Shown here piece by piece: positions 19,796 to 31,905 of a DNA stretch of 64,000 bases. Numbering within the stretch: position 1 is the first letter of the stretch; every line of letters starts with the position of its first letter. The position numbers were made by a program, and so were the translations under genes. This DNA comes from Thinopyrum elongatum (lineage: Eukaryota; Streptophyta; Magnoliopsida; Poales; Poaceae). The notes beneath the pieces are model-generated. The model worked only from the letters and a program-made list of their open reading frames with translations. It made no database searches and was not told the origin of the DNA. The DNA lies in assembly GCA_011799875.1 (NCBI GenBank), contig CM022303.1, forward strand, positions 730,008,340 to 730,072,339. Direction: 5' to 3'.

Positions 19796-22680
19796 TGAGT
19801 ACCCAATTCACTTATGTCGATGCAAATAATTCATATGTTAGTGTTGCTTGATTCTTTGACAGCCATATTGTATCGGCTAGACCTAGTTTCTTCAATCATA
19901 CATCTAATTACGTGCAAGGGCCGGTACAGAATAATTTACATGATTTAACATCTTGTAATATTAGCAACATGCAACACGTGTATTTGAGCTCTCATGCATT
20001 GGCAACCCTACAAATTCATATGCCGATGAATCACGTGATGAGTCCGGTTAATCATTACGAGACATCCAATGTTGGGAACTTCAATAGCATGCAAGAAGGT
20101 ATTTCAATGTTTTATCCATCGACAATTAACTCACAATATGTAAGCACACCTGCCAATGGATGGTGCCGACGGATGGGGGAACTGGCCATGCTACTACTAG
20201 CTATCCGGACAATTACTCTCAACCATCATATGCTACACCTCAGGTTAGTAATGTTTAAACACCATATGCAACTGTTGATATTCATAATTCGGTTTCGCAC
20301 CTTCACAACAGTCATAGCCGAATAAGTGAGAATTCTACACCCATGTCTCATTGCCAAAACAGTCTAAAAGCATTTGGGGGCAATCCAATTCAGAGTGGAA
20401 GGAAATTGGGACGAAAAAGTTTAAAGCTCGCCAAGCTGCAATGTGGGCTGAAATTAGGCAAGAATTCCAAATTGATAGAGTTAACAAATAAAAAAGACTG
20501 ATTCAGATAATAAAAATAATTCGGTTATCAAAAAAATTGAATCAAATAGTATACCCCCTACACAATTACAAAGTTTCGGCAACACCCATATTTCATTGAA
20601 GAAAGGGTCAAAAAGCATTGGGGGCAATCCTATCCAGAATGGGTTATTGAGAAAATACCTTACAGCCAATTGGGACAAGTGCAATGCTATTCACGAGGAA
20701 CTAATAAAAGAGGGGAAGCCTCATGACTTTGCTGCACTATAGGCTTGACTGTTGCAAGAAAAGGAAGCTTTGCCAATTGATAGAATTGATGAGAAGAAGG
20801 ATGATTCGGATGACAAGGATAGTTTGATTGTTATAAAACTGAACCAAGCAGTGTATGTTCCGAATCCATCAAATCCAAAGAAGCAAGCTTCGTTGAACAA
20901 GGGCATGGCAATCGTAGCGAAATAGTATGTAGCCAAACCAATTTCGGTTGATAAAGACCATCAAGGTGATGAGGCACGGGATCTTGAAAAAGAAGAGAAC
21001 AAGCCGTTGGAGAGCCATCCAAAAGCGAAACAATAGATCATTCAAGTCATGCAACCATCATACTCTCCCAACGTATTTAAAGAGGTATATCTTGTAAATA
21101 ATTTACTTATCTTCCGATTTCATCGTGACTTTACTGTTGATGCATCTACTAGAAAAATTCTCATAAGAAATCTTGAGAGACCAATGGAAAAGAGTAATTT
21201 ATTTGTTAGCAATGACATTGTTTCAAAGCATATCGATGAGAACATTGCACCATTTAGAGAGGCCGATAGTGACAATTTATTATAGCCAAAGCTTTTCCCA
21301 TCAATTCATTTAAACTTTATATCTAAATGGATAGTTTTGTTTGTTTCATACTTGGCTTACACTTGGTCTCAAATGAGACATATATGTTATAACTATTTTC
21401 GTTTAAAAAACATAAAGCCAATATTAGAATCTTTTGAGAAAGCCAATGCTAGAATAGTATCTTATTCTAAAACATCGGCGAAAGAATGCAAAAGATAATC
21501 TATAGCCAAATGGGGGGATGTCAAATCTGAACCATTAGTTTTCTTAATTCCATGGCCATTTTCACAACAAGACCGGCTAAAAAATAAGAAGTATACATTC
21601 GATTCAAGTATGTGTGATCATGTCTTTGATATATTTCTGAAAAAATATTATATTAGAATTCTTGATCACCATATCAACCGTCAATGCAAGGACGAACGTA
21701 TTGTAAATTTTGTAATTCGTTCAATCAAAACATTGATAATCACAGCATGTTTCCTCGAATAATACAATCAGCCCTTGATAAAGGACAATTGAAATTTATT
21801 GAAACACAAATGGATGACCAGTGTTTTCTGATTGGTCTTGATGGCAAAAAATCATTGCCTCGGTTAACTAAAGCCTATTCATTTTAAGATGAAATGGTAA
21901 AAACTACAGATGATGGGATCAAGCATTTAAATAAAGAAATTGTTCAAGATCACGATGAAGACATTCTTGAAGGCGAGTGTTCTATCAAAGTTACAATGAA
22001 GATGCCAAGCACTGGGGTAAAGAGGAAATTCAAAGATTGATACATGCAAAACCAAAGTAGACAAAGGCTGCAATAAGCACAAGGGTAAGAAATCAAAAGT
22101 CACTTTTGCAGAGTTACTAGCCAAATATCATAAAGCAAGTGAAGCGAAAAATGTTTATCGTCCAAGTAATGGAAAGAAGTCAAGATCACCACCAAGGCAC
22201 AAGTTTGAAAACTGGGATTGGCAAAGAGAGAAGTTCAATGCAGTAGTTCCGTAACCTCCTTTTGGGCCAAAAATGCCAATGTCATCGATACCTCCATGTG
22301 CTAATTTTTATCCATTTTCATCAAGGGACATGTATGGTTCAAGGGCACATTCTCCATCTTCTTTTAGACCATCTCACCTAGATTATATGCAGCTCCAAGA
22401 AGATTAACATTTGATGAAGAATCACATATCAAAGACTGTTTTAATAAAAAGGAATCGGTCCAGAGCTCAAGAGAGAAGAATGAGGTGATTAAGCAAGTTT
22501 ATTACGCTAAAAAATATGGTCATAAGGGTGCTACGTCATATTTGATTTTCAATAATAAAAGGTCAATCGAGGTATTGGCATTGGCTACTAAGGGCAGTGA
22601 GGTGAAACAATCACTAGTTGACAATCAAACTGCCAAATCTGAACAAGAGAAGTTGAAAATGCACAATGTCAATAATTTTT
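19796..22680 (+). pseudogene. gag-like region of copy B
   Basis: Begins MSTQFTYVDANNSYV and tracks copy A, with its own stops and frameshifts. Open pieces include 19912-20325, 21049-21285 and 21684-21887. At 21702-21743 the knuckle equivalent reads Cys, Cys, Gln, His: the first two Cys are kept and the His and last Cys are lost. Decay is independent of copy A, so neither provides a functional Gag. Confidence 0.55.
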
Positions 22681-22695
22681 TTGCCATTGCGCACT

Positions 22696-22860
22696 AGGTC
22701 CTCGAACTTGAGACCTGTGGATGTGCACCCGCGCGTACATACCACTTCTCTATGACTAGTTATCTTGCTATATGAGACATGCCACAGTACTTAACTGTAA
22801 ATTTGGCGTTTGAATACGAAATTTTCTAAAAAGTTTGGTATTTTTTGCTTGGGGGGGGGG
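22696..22860. other. Junction between copy B and the LINE remnant
   Basis: Unassigned; ends in a run of G residues (about 22851-22860). Confidence 0.3.
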
Positions 22861-24920
22861 CGAGAAATTTACCGCCCGGTAACCAAAATCATGGCCGTTT
22901 CAGGAATGGTGCGACACAGCTTGCAGATTGGGTCATGGGGCCAACCTCGTTTGGCATGGTTGTCTGCAGTTAGACACTTCCCTTGAGTCATGAGTCAGGC
23001 ATGAATTTGGCATTTTGGCAAAATCTTCATTTTCCAAATGTCCGCAGAGATGGTGGCCAGCATGGAACCCTCGAATTGAAGACAATATGTAGATGCGGCA
23101 GAGTAGGTGACATTTGGACTCCACTTCCAGCAAATGAAGTCAGATTCATGAGGCTGCAGCCGAACATATTGGACCTTGTTCCAGAGCCACAAGAATTCAG
23201 CCAGGAAAATCTGCAACACCTCAGGGTGACATAACTGAATCCACCTATTGTTCTGAAGTGTGTCCTTGACAGTTAAGTTTTTCTTCATGGTGCTTCTCTT
23301 ATAGTTATTAGGAAGGTACAACCAAATGAAAAATCCATCAAGCCAGTGACTGTTCCAAAAGGAAGTTCTGCATCCATCTCTGATATGGATTGTTGTCGAT
23401 GCTTGAAAGAGATTAAGGACACCATCGTCAGTGGGAAACGGCAGATTAACCCACATGCTTTCAGGGCTAGCCCATTGTGGCCAATGCCATCTGACCCGGA
23501 GCACTCTACTTTGCAGCAGGAGGTTGGAGATCCCAAGTCCACCAAGCTCTTGGGGTTTAAAGACTATCATCCAATTAACAATGCATTTTCCACCTGTGGT
23601 TTTATCAGAGGCTGACCAGAGAAATGCCCTTCTGATGTGATCAATCTCCTTAATTAGCCAATGGGAAGCTTAATAACTAACATCTAATAAGTGGGAAGAG
23701 CCGAGAGAACTTCCTTGACTAAAATAAGCCTACCAGCAAAAGTGATCCTTCCAATTATCCATCTAACAAGCTTCTTCGCAAGCAAGTCAAGCAAAGGTTG
23801 AAAGTTAATCTTCTTGAGCCTTTTATCATAGACAAGCATTCCCAAATAAATGCACGGGAACAGTTGTAGACTATAGTTGCTAAGAAGTTGAATTGGGCCC
23901 AAATCAATGCTCTAACAGGAAATAGGAAACATGCTACTTTTCGTCAGGTTAATATTCAGGCCAGTGGCACTGCCAAACAAACATAAACATTCCATTGTCA
24001 CTCTCATTTCATTTTGTGTTGGGTTGAGGAAGATCATTGCATCATCCGCATAGAGAGAGTCTCTGAATCTAATGGGAGCATTCCTAATGGTGGAGAGAAC
24101 ACTACCAGTTGGAGATTTATTCATGAGCCTACCCAAGCAGTCCATAACTGATACAAAGTGAAGTGAAGAAAGAGGGTCTCCCTGACAAAGGCCTCTTCTG
24201 TGATCAATGGACTCAGTGAGCTCAGAATAAACTTGGATTCTAGTGGAGCTAGTTTAGACCGAAATAGCCACCGTGCCGAGCGCCGACCCTTTTGTTACTG
24301 AAGCCCCTATGCAACAGTAACTTCATAAGAAATTCCAGGAAACTGAATCAAAAGCTTTGGAATTGTCTAGCTTGAGAAGGATTGCAGGTATTTCCTCCGT
24401 TTAAGTGCCTTGATCATCATTCCTCGCACATAAATGAAGTTGTCTTGAATAGTTCTTCCTTTGTTAAAGGAATTTTTAAATGGATCATAAGATCTTTCAT
24501 TAAGGGTTGCATCCTCAGAACCAAAATATTGGCAATCAGCTTCACAAAATAGTGAATAAGGCTAATAGGCCTAAAATCCTTAGGATGAGCTGCATCAGAA
24601 ACCTTGGGGAGAAGAATCATGATAGCAGAGTTGGCATTATGCAACGCTTGAGTGTGTTGGCCATCTCTAGCTTCCTAATAGCCCTCATAAAATCATATTT
24701 TATGACATCCCGACATTGCCAGAAGAACAAACCAAGTGAAACCATCTGGCCCAGGGGACTTATCAGGGTGCATGCTGAAAATTGCAGTTTTCACTTCTTT
24801 GGAGATAGGAGTATCCAACATTGAAAGATCAGGAGCAGTAAACTCGAAGCTTGCAAGGTTTAATGATTGAGTTCTCTGAGTATAGGTACCAAGTAGGTTA
24901 TTGAAGTGGTCCCATAGCAA
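22861..24920 (-). mobile_element. LINE (non-LTR retrotransposon) remnant
   Basis: Minus-strand reading gives, in order from 24920 downward, reverse transcriptase and C-terminal motifs of a plant LINE, spread over frames. The 5' part (ORF1 and endonuclease) is missing. Its junction with the truncated Copia LTR is at about 24920. The 3' end and poly(A) tail are not obvious, so the right limit of the transcript is approximate. Confidence 0.75.
22995..24920 (-). pseudogene. LINE reverse transcriptase, frameshifted
   Basis: Motifs in order on the minus strand: HPDKSPGPDGFT (24693-24920), DFRPISLIHYFVKLIANIL (24417-24644), then the catalytic box YADDAMIFL (in 23912-24145). After that come YLGMLVYDKRLKKINF and GRITFAGRLILVKEVLSALP (23684-23902), then a C-terminal region with GGLGISNL and RDGCRTSFWNSHWL (22995-23570) typical of the zf-RVT end of plant LINEs. 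The YADD catalytic residues are intact, but frame changes between blocks make a full protein impossible. Confidence 0.75.
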
Positions 24921-25209
24921 CAAGTAGTACTAGGCCTTTTGAAGCTGAATAATTTTTCTTTGCATTGGCTTGATTTACAAATGGTGGACTACAAGTCCTT
25001 TTATAGGACAAACAAACCGACTAAGGTTCTATACATCATTGCTAACGTACTAGTATCTGACATGCTTATTAAATGCATGTTATCTTATCCTATCCTGCCA
25101 TAAGCAGGTTATCTAGCTGGCTGCAGGTTATCCCTTGCAGCCATTTTTGACTTTGTTGCTCTTTGTTCACACTAGCTGTGAATTATTTAGACAGGGTTTA
25201 ACTCAACCA
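24921..25209 (-). repeat. 3' LTR of Copia C, truncated
   Basis: On the minus strand it starts TGGTTGAGTTAAACCCTG after the purine-rich GGTTGAGGGGGAGA. ACAAGTAGTACTAGGCCTTT at 24921 matches 51243 in the 5' LTR; about 100 further bases of LTR are missing where the LINE begins. Confidence 0.7.
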
Positions 25210-27035
25210 TCTCCCCCTCAACCCTGTCGAATGGGCTTGATGTCGATAATCCACACCTTCTCTTGTAGTTCCTGGAAACGAACACGAGCAAGGGGCTTGG
25301 TCAGAATGTCCGCCTTCTGCTCGCTGGTCCTAAAGAATTCCACGGCCACCGTGCCCTTCTCGATGCAATCACGTATGAAGTGGTAGCGGACGTCGATGTG
25401 CTTGCTGCGGTCGTGAAATATCGGATTCTTGCACAGTGAGATGGCAGACTTGTTGTCGATGTAGAGGATCGCGGGGGCGGCGTCTTGGTTTAGTATGTCG
25501 CCGAGAAGGCGAGCTAGCCAGATCCCCTGGCATGCCGCTGTCGCCGCTGCGATGTACTCTGCCTCGCACGAAGAGGTGGCGACAACATTCTGTTCAGCGA
25601 CTGCCAGCTGATTGGACTGTCCCCAATGAAGAACAGCACGCCCAAGCTACTTTTCCTGGAGTCCACATCACCGGCGTGGTCGGAGTCACTGCAGCCAACC
25701 AAGGTCTCGCCACCACCGTGGTGATACACGCATATGTGCGCAAGTGTGCCGGCGATGTAGCGGAGCAGGTGTTTGACAGCTGCGAGATGATCGCTGGCTG
25801 GAGCCTCCATGAACCTGCTCAAGAACCCGACAGCGAATGAGACGTCCGACAAGGTGTGCACGAGATACCTCAGGCTACCGATGACGCTCCCATAGAAGGT
25901 AGCATCCACTGGCTTCTCCTTGCTCTCCATGCTGAGCTTACACCGTTCCTCCACCGGGGTGTGTATGGCATGGCATTCCGCCATTCCCGCTTGCTCGAGC
26001 AGCTTGCCTGCGTAGGCCCGTTGAGTGATCATGGTGTGAGCACGCTCCTGGCTTACCTTTAGCCCAAGGTAATACCAGAGCAGCCCGAGGTCGCTCATGC
26101 TAAAGAGCATTTTCACCTCTTCCTTGAAGCAGCACACCTCGTGCGGCTCGGCTCCAGTGATAACGAGGTCATTGACGTAGATGCCCACAATGAGTAGTGT
26201 GTCCCTGGTCCCACGCGCATACATGCCATGCTTAGAGGCGCTGCGGATGAAATCGAGCAATGTCAAGCTCGCACCCAGCTTGGCGTTCCATGCTCTTGGT
26301 GCTTGCCGACGACCATACAGAGCCTTGTGTGGCTTGTACACGCCTTGCTTGTGTACATCAGCGATGAAACCAGGCGGTGGGGAGACGTAAACCTCCTCCT
26401 CAAGGTCACCATTGAGAAACGCTGACTTGATGTCCATGTGAAGGACCTCATAGCCCGATGTACCGCTAGGGCAAGGATTAGTCGCACAGATTCGAGCCTT
26501 GCCACGGGTGCGAAGACTTCCTCGAAGTCCCCCCTGCGCGTTGTACATACCCCTTTGCGACGAGTCAGGCCTTGTGCTTGATGATCACGCCTTGCTCGTC
26601 CTTCTTCACCTTGAACACCCGCTTGAGCCCAACAGCTCGATGCCCTACATGTAGCACGGTGAGCGTCCAAGTGGCGTTGTCATCGATCGACGACAACTCG
26701 TCCAGCATCGCGCGATGCCAGCAGTACTCGCGCTTCGCTTTAGCGAATGTGGTCAGGTCCTCGCCGGCCATCAGATGCAACACCTCGTCGTCGTCGAGGC
26801 TTTCCGCCAATTGTGGTGGCTCGGCGAGAAGGTCATTGACACGTCGGTACCGATGTGGGGCGCCAGTGCTGTCCTCGGCATCGAACAGGCCCGACTGCGC
26901 TGTCGGTGGAGTTGCGAATTGAATCAGCATGAGCTCGCTTGGGGTGTCCGGGGTCGCTAAGCGCGGGGCTATTGTGCCTGTTGTGGTAGGAACCACTAGA
27001 CTTGGAGCCACAGTGCTCGGGGTCGCTGTACCCAA
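25210..27035 (-). pseudogene. Copia C reverse transcriptase and RNase H
   Basis: The N-terminal RT part (26565-27035) ends in a VKKDEQGVIIKHKA-like segment. The core (25514-26548) has DIKSAFLNGDLEEEVYV, ALYGRRQAPRAW and the active-site box IYVNDLVITG, where Copia RTs have YVDD: codon 26173-26171 now reads AAT (Asn) instead of an Asp codon. IGSLRYL, DHLAAVKHLLRYIAGT and SDSDHAGDVDSRKS (RNase H) follow. The last part of RNase H continues in another frame to about 25210. Frame changes near 26550 and 25600 and the Asp-to-Asn change argue that it is dead. Confidence 0.8.
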
Positions 27036-28223
27036 GGTCGTTGAGCACGAGACTGCTCTATCCGGGGTCGTTGTTGTGTTCGGGTACTACCCGAGCACCA
27101 ACACTTGTGCACACTGTGTACTCCACGGTGAAGGAGCTGCTTGCAGACGCCTCTCCCGGCGCCTCCCAGCTCCAACATGCCTCCTCGTCGAAGACAACGT
27201 CACGGGAGATGTGCACACGCTATGAGACAGGGTCGTACATTTTGTACACCTTGGAGCCCGTCTCGTAGCCGAAGAACACCATCGGGGTGCTCCTATCGTC
27301 AAGTTTCTTCAGGTGCGAGCATGTCGTCTTGACATGCCCGATGCACCCGAACAGTCGGAGGAGGCGCACGTCTGGCTTCTTTCCGTAACACGCCACATAA
27401 GGCGTCTTGCCCTTGACGCTTCTTGTGAAGGAGCGGTTGAGGATGAAGACGGCCGTGAGCATGGCCTCTCTCCCAATACGTGCTCGGCGCTAGCTTGGCC
27501 ATGAGCATGCTGCGTGCCATCCCGAGCATGGTCTAATTCCTTCTCTCGACGACACCATTCTGCTGTGGCGAGTATGGTGCGGTGAGGTGACACTACACCC
27601 CTTGCTCAGCACAGTGCTCATAGAAGGTGGCCGAAGTGAACTCGCCATCCCGATCAATGCGGTGTACTCACATCTTGTGGCCGCACTCCAGCTCTGCCAT
27701 GGCCTGGAACTTGACGATGGCACACTCTGCCTCATCCTTAGAGGTGAGAAGCACTGCCCACATGAACCTACTGCAGTCGTCGACGAGCAGCAAGATGTAG
27801 CGTCATCCGCCCGTCTTCGCTGGCGTGATCTGGCCACAGAGGTCGCCATGGACCAACTCCAGGGGCTTCTCTGCCTGAACTTTGCGTTTTGCGGGAACGG
27901 TAGGCGGCGCTGTTTCCTGGCAAGGCAAGCCTAGCAGAGCTGTCATCATGCTCGATGTGCAGTAGGCCATGAACCAAACCGCCATGCGCCATCCTTCGCA
28001 TGCCTTTGAAGTGCAGATGCCTAAACCGAGCATGCCAATGCCAGGCGTCGGAGATATGACCTACGGCGAGGCATACTGGCGCACAGGACAGATCAAAAAC
28101 TTGTACAAGCGATTTGGTGCACGCGTTACCTTGACGAGAAGGCGGCTGCGCAGATCGCGCATGGTGAGCACCTCACGCCGAATGGCGATGTCGTACCAGT
28201 TCTTGTCAAGATGACCAACACTT
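27036..28223 (-). pseudogene. Copia C integrase region, frameshifted
   Basis: From 28223 downward the minus strand shows the pre-integrase zinc-binding region (ICTSKACEGWRMAVW) and EKPLELVHGDLCGQITPA, the start of the integrase core. The C-terminal part at 27220-27462 has MLTAVFILNRSFT, KTPYVACYGKKPDVRLLRLFGC and PMVFFGYETGSKVYK. Several frames are needed to follow it. Between integrase and RT (26930-27180) lies a Thr/Pro/Ala-rich linker. Confidence 0.7.
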
Positions 28224-28693
28224 GAGGGAGTCCTGGACTAGGGGGTCCTCGGGTGTCCGGCTAATTGACATGGGCCGGACTAGTGGGCCATGAAGACAAA
28301 GCGAAAGGCTGCCCCCGTGTCCGGATGGGACTCCCGTATGTGTTTTATGGCAGGATTAGATGTCCGGTTGTTAATATTCCTTCCTCTGTAACCGACTATG
28401 TACAACCCTAGGCCCCTCCGGTGTGTATATAAACTGGAGGGTTTAGTCCGTAGAGATCATCAGAATTACTATAGGCATACCAGTTAGGGTTTAGCCATTA
28501 CGATCTCGAGCTAGATCAACTCTTGTAATCATCGTCTACATCAAATACAATCAAGTAGGACGTAGGGTATTACCTCCATTAAGAGGGCCCGAACCTGGAT
28601 AAACACTGTGTCCCTTTGCCTCCTGTTACCATTGATACTTAGACCCACAGCTCGGGACCCCCTACCCGAGATCTACCGGTTTTGACACCGACA
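28224..28693 (+). repeat. 5' LTR of gypsy D
   Basis: Begins TGAGGGAGTCC and ends ACCGACA. A TATATAAA box near 28429 lies after a CCTCCGG stretch. The 3' LTR carries TA instead of TG at its first two bases. Confidence 0.85.
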
Positions 28694-28694
28694 T

Positions 28695-28712
28695 TGGTGC
28701 TTTCATTGAGAG
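28695..28712 (+). other. Primer-binding site of gypsy D
   Basis: TGGTGCTTTCATTGAGAG one base after the LTR end, in the standard position for tRNA priming; the tRNA is not assigned. Confidence 0.55.
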
Positions 28713-28719
28713 TTCCGCT

Positions 28720-29730
28720 ATGCAGTCACCAAAGGGATCTATGGCTCGCCTTGTTATCGATAATGGCATCGTCTCTAGGGAGACCTTTGTCCCCGGCCAG
28801 CTCTTTTTGTTTGGCGGCTTCGTATTGCGTGCCAACTCGACCGGTCACCTTGATCAGGTCGACAGCTTCGCCCCTGGTCATCGAATCAGGTTTGGGAGCT
28901 TGAACTACGTCGCCGATGTCCGAGGGGATCTGATCTTTGAGGGGTTTGCGGCCTTAACCATCACGCCCCGTGAGCACGAAGAGGAGCCTTCGGATCTGTC
29001 ATCCGATCCCATCCAGGGGTCAGCCCACATGATGTCTCCGGCATTGAGCTCGGGACAGATCACTATGTCCGAAGACGAGGAGGCCGACCCCGCCGGACTC
29101 ACCACCTCTATGGAGCACCCAGCTTTAGGCCAGGATGCGACCTCATCATCGGTGGACCCGGAGTCAAACCGGATCGCGCTCACTGCTGATAAGCCGGACT
29201 TTCTTTCGGATACAAGCTAAAACCATATGGAGTCTGCACCCCTCGAGCCCGCCCAGGTGGTCAACACTGAGCGCGGCCTTGCAGATTCTCGAGCACCCAT
29301 CCGGCTCTCGCTATTAAAGGAGGCGCTGGACTTACTCCAATCCCTTGCTATTACCGAAGTTTCGCTTCCGGACTACGCTCGGCCCGAACCAGAGGCCGAG
29401 CCTAGGGAATTTTGCTTCCCACCCACCACCGACCTAATAGCAACTATCGAACATCTAACCAACATGCTAGACTATGCTTCGGAGGACATCGATGGTATGG
29501 ATGAAGATGCCGAACCCGAACCTGTCCAAGGCACGCCCATGACAGGGCGCTGGACAGCCACCTCCTCATATGACGTGTACATGGACGACACACCCAAGAA
29601 TTAGGATGACGACACTCCCGAGCAAAATAAGGATAGGCCCGTCGAAGAACCACCAAAGCGCCGACGTCAGCGACGCCGATCTCGATCACGCCGGGGAAGG
29701 GAAAGTAACACTGGCACCGGGGAGGAAGAC
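28720..29730 (+). pseudogene. gag of gypsy D, 5' part, interrupted by E
   Basis: Starts MQSPKGSMARLVIDNGIV and continues in one frame with stops TAA 29218 and TAG 29602. The sequence is acidic in the middle (SEDEEADPAG, DGMDEDAEPEPVQ) and turns strongly Arg-rich just before 29730 (CGCCGACGTCAGCGACGCCG). The Copia composite E begins at 29731. After E the same phase resumes at 41823, which shows the frame ran through before the insertion. Confidence 0.7.
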
Positions 29731-31905
29731 TGCAGGAGATATGCCCTAGAGGCAATAATAAATGTTATTATTTATCTCCATGCTCATTATTATGTTTATG
29801 TTCCATGCTATAACTGCTATGGTTCTCGAGTCTGCAATAACCACGAGGCTCGGAGGAAGACTCATATGCACGTGTGGAATAATAAACGGTAAAATGTATT
29901 CCTAGTCAAGCCTCTATGACTGGCTCAAGTGTTGCATGATGGTTCTGTTTTCCTGATCATGGGCATGTCTATGCCAGCAACTTTGAGGGCACAATGTTAG
30001 AAGAACATTTGTGTTGAATCGACCCGAATTGATGTTATGCTATGAGATACATTCGTCATGAGTTAATGGTTAATAACACAGAGATAGTTAACGTTTGCAT
30101 GATTCCTCAGACCATGAGAGTATCGAGTTTCTTCATGCTTGATTCATGAACTTTGGGGTTTGTTAAACGTCATCCGTAAATGGATGGCTATTACGGTGGC
30201 TTACGGGTTCATGGGAAAGTATGTCAAGTAACTTGATAGCTCAAGATTGGGATTTGCTCCTCCGACGATGGAGAGATATCTCTGGGCCCTCTCGGTGTTA
30301 CGGTATCCATCATCGTCTGGCCAGACACTTTGTGATTTGATCACGGGGATGCCGGAACACGGTAACGAGAAAAGAGAACAATACCGGTAACGAGGTAACT
30401 AGCATAGTGGACAAGTTGTTGATCCACGGGAATGCCAACATGTCTCACCTCGGGTATTTGTAACATATCGCGAAGCAACAGGAATAGCACACGGCAACTG
30501 GAGGTTCACTCGAATATTCATTCGTGTGGGTATAGGGGTCAATATGGGTGTCCATGGCTCCGATGTTGATCATTGATCGGAAGGGGTTCCAGGTCATGTC
30601 TATACTTCACCGAACCTATAGGGTCACACGCTTAAGGGTCATCTATCTGCTGAATACTAGACAGGGAGTCTGAGAGAAAATCACCGAAAAAGTTTCGGAC
30701 ACCGAAAAGTTTCGGACAGCGGAAAAGTTCCGCAGAGAGAGGTCACCGGATGAGTTCCGGTGAAACTGAAAAGTTGTTTCAGAGGATACCATTAAGTCAA
30801 AATGGTTTCGGCACATGCCTGATAATTCTTGGAGGGTGCCAGAATCATTCTGGAAACTTCTGGGAATTTTCTGGAAGAAAAACCGGAAATGTTTCGGAGC
30901 TGCCGGAACCGCTTCAGATGCTTTTCGCAGATGAAAATCACTAATCTGGAATTGTTCCAGAACGCGTTGAAAATTATTTTAGTGGGTACTGGAATTGTTC
31001 TAAGCCCACATAAATATTTTCAGTTCGAACGGACGCTGAAAAATGTCGTCATGAATAGTGAAAGTGCTTTTTGGGAATTTTTTATGGAAATCACCTTTTT
31101 GGAAATTCCAAAAGGGCCTTCTAGAAGGGGAAGGAGGGCATGGCACCTCATGGGGGGGTCCCCCCCCCAAGGGTGGCCGGCCAAGGAGGTGGAGCACCAT
31201 GGTGCTCCACATGGCACTCCCATATGGCATATTCCCTTTTGGAAAGGGATATTCCAAGGGCACTTTGGGGTTTTTGTGTGACAATTTTACCCCTTGGCTT
31301 GCCTATATATAGGAGTGATCTTGGCAGCCATTTGCTCATCCCTTGCTCTCATACACATGCCAAGATGTTATCTGGCTTCTCTCTCCCTCCCACGAAAAGA
31401 GTTTCGTAGAGCCGAAAGGCTGTCTGGGTTCCGGCAGGGACTAGTTCTGGACGGCGAAGCCCTGCCGGATAGATGACACCGTATGTGTGCAACCCCGTAG
31501 AGAGGTCGTAGTTTCGATCTTAGTGCCCGAGGGGCTGTTCGAGAGTGCCTCCCGAAGGGCTGTCCAAGTGACGGTCCGAGTTCTGTGAGTCCTCCCGAAG
31601 GGCTGTCCGAGTGACCGCTCGAGTTTCGAAGGTCCTCCCGAAGGGCTGTCCGCGACACCGTCCGGGGGACTGTTCGACCGCCTCCCGGAGGGCTGTCCGA
31701 AGGGAAGATGAGGGTATACATCCTCGCGGTTGGGAGGTTGTAAATCCTAGCTGCGGGGATCTGCACCAACGATCGTCATCGACTCTACTTCCGCTGCGCT
31801 ACGAGTCGGTAACAAAAATGATCAAACCTTGTATGCAGTCTCCATAGTGGTCCTGGGCTGGTGCGTAGGTCGGAAAATTTTTGTTTTCTGCTGCGTTCCC
31901 CTACA
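29731..31905 (+). repeat. LTR1 of composite E
   Basis: 2175 bases, ending in TTCCCCTACA before the primer site GTGGCATCATGAGCC. TATATATA lies at about 31304. The ~230 bases before it (31070-31300) are unrelated to the same part of LTR2 and LTR3; they include a run of G then C and a GGTGGAGCACCATGGTGCTCC palindrome. Confidence 0.85.
31520..31706 (+). repeat. CCGAAGGGCTGTCC hairpin-like repeat units in LTR1
   Basis: Five imperfect units of about 40-45 bases, each with (C)CTCCCGAAGGGCTGTCC or a close variant (CCCGAGGGGCTGTTC, CTCCCGGAGGGCTGTCC). They lie downstream of the TATA box, so in the transcript leader. LTR3 has five units (41432-41616), LTR2 four (38918-39050), and the minus-strand LTR of F four (54205-54350). 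Confidence 0.8.

Larger units (their letters stand above)
18668..22695 (+). mobile_element. LTR retrotransposon copy B, same family as copy A, 3'-truncated
   Basis: A full 5' LTR (18668-19692), a primer site (19698-19712) and a gag-like interior run parallel to copy A. Homology stops at about 22690, inside the region equivalent to 14010 of copy A, so the polypurine tract and 3' LTR are gone. A LINE remnant in the opposite orientation follows. Here the interior is not split by the solo LTR seen in copy A. Confidence 0.8.

Noticed and set aside
8383..22695. Copies A and B as the two halves of one very large element
   Set aside because: Each has its own 5' LTR, primer site and gag-like start in the same orientation, so they are separate insertions.
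22700..22760. tRNA-like phrase (CTCGAACTTGAGACC) after copy B
   Set aside because: A B-box-like word on the minus strand without an A box at proper distance; not enough for a SINE.
27087..27934. Several overlapping long frames on both strands in the Copia integrase region
   Set aside because: GC-rich shadow frames; only the minus-strand frames carry integrase motifs.
31520..31706. CRISPR-like repeat array
   Set aside because: Units are imperfect, spacers are homologous to each other and the array sits in plant LTRs.
31611..31847. 78-codon open frame identical to one at 41523-41759
   Set aside because: Both lie in the leader part of duplicated LTRs (LTR1 and LTR3) and their identity only reflects LTR identity. 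The frame is broken in LTR2 and F.
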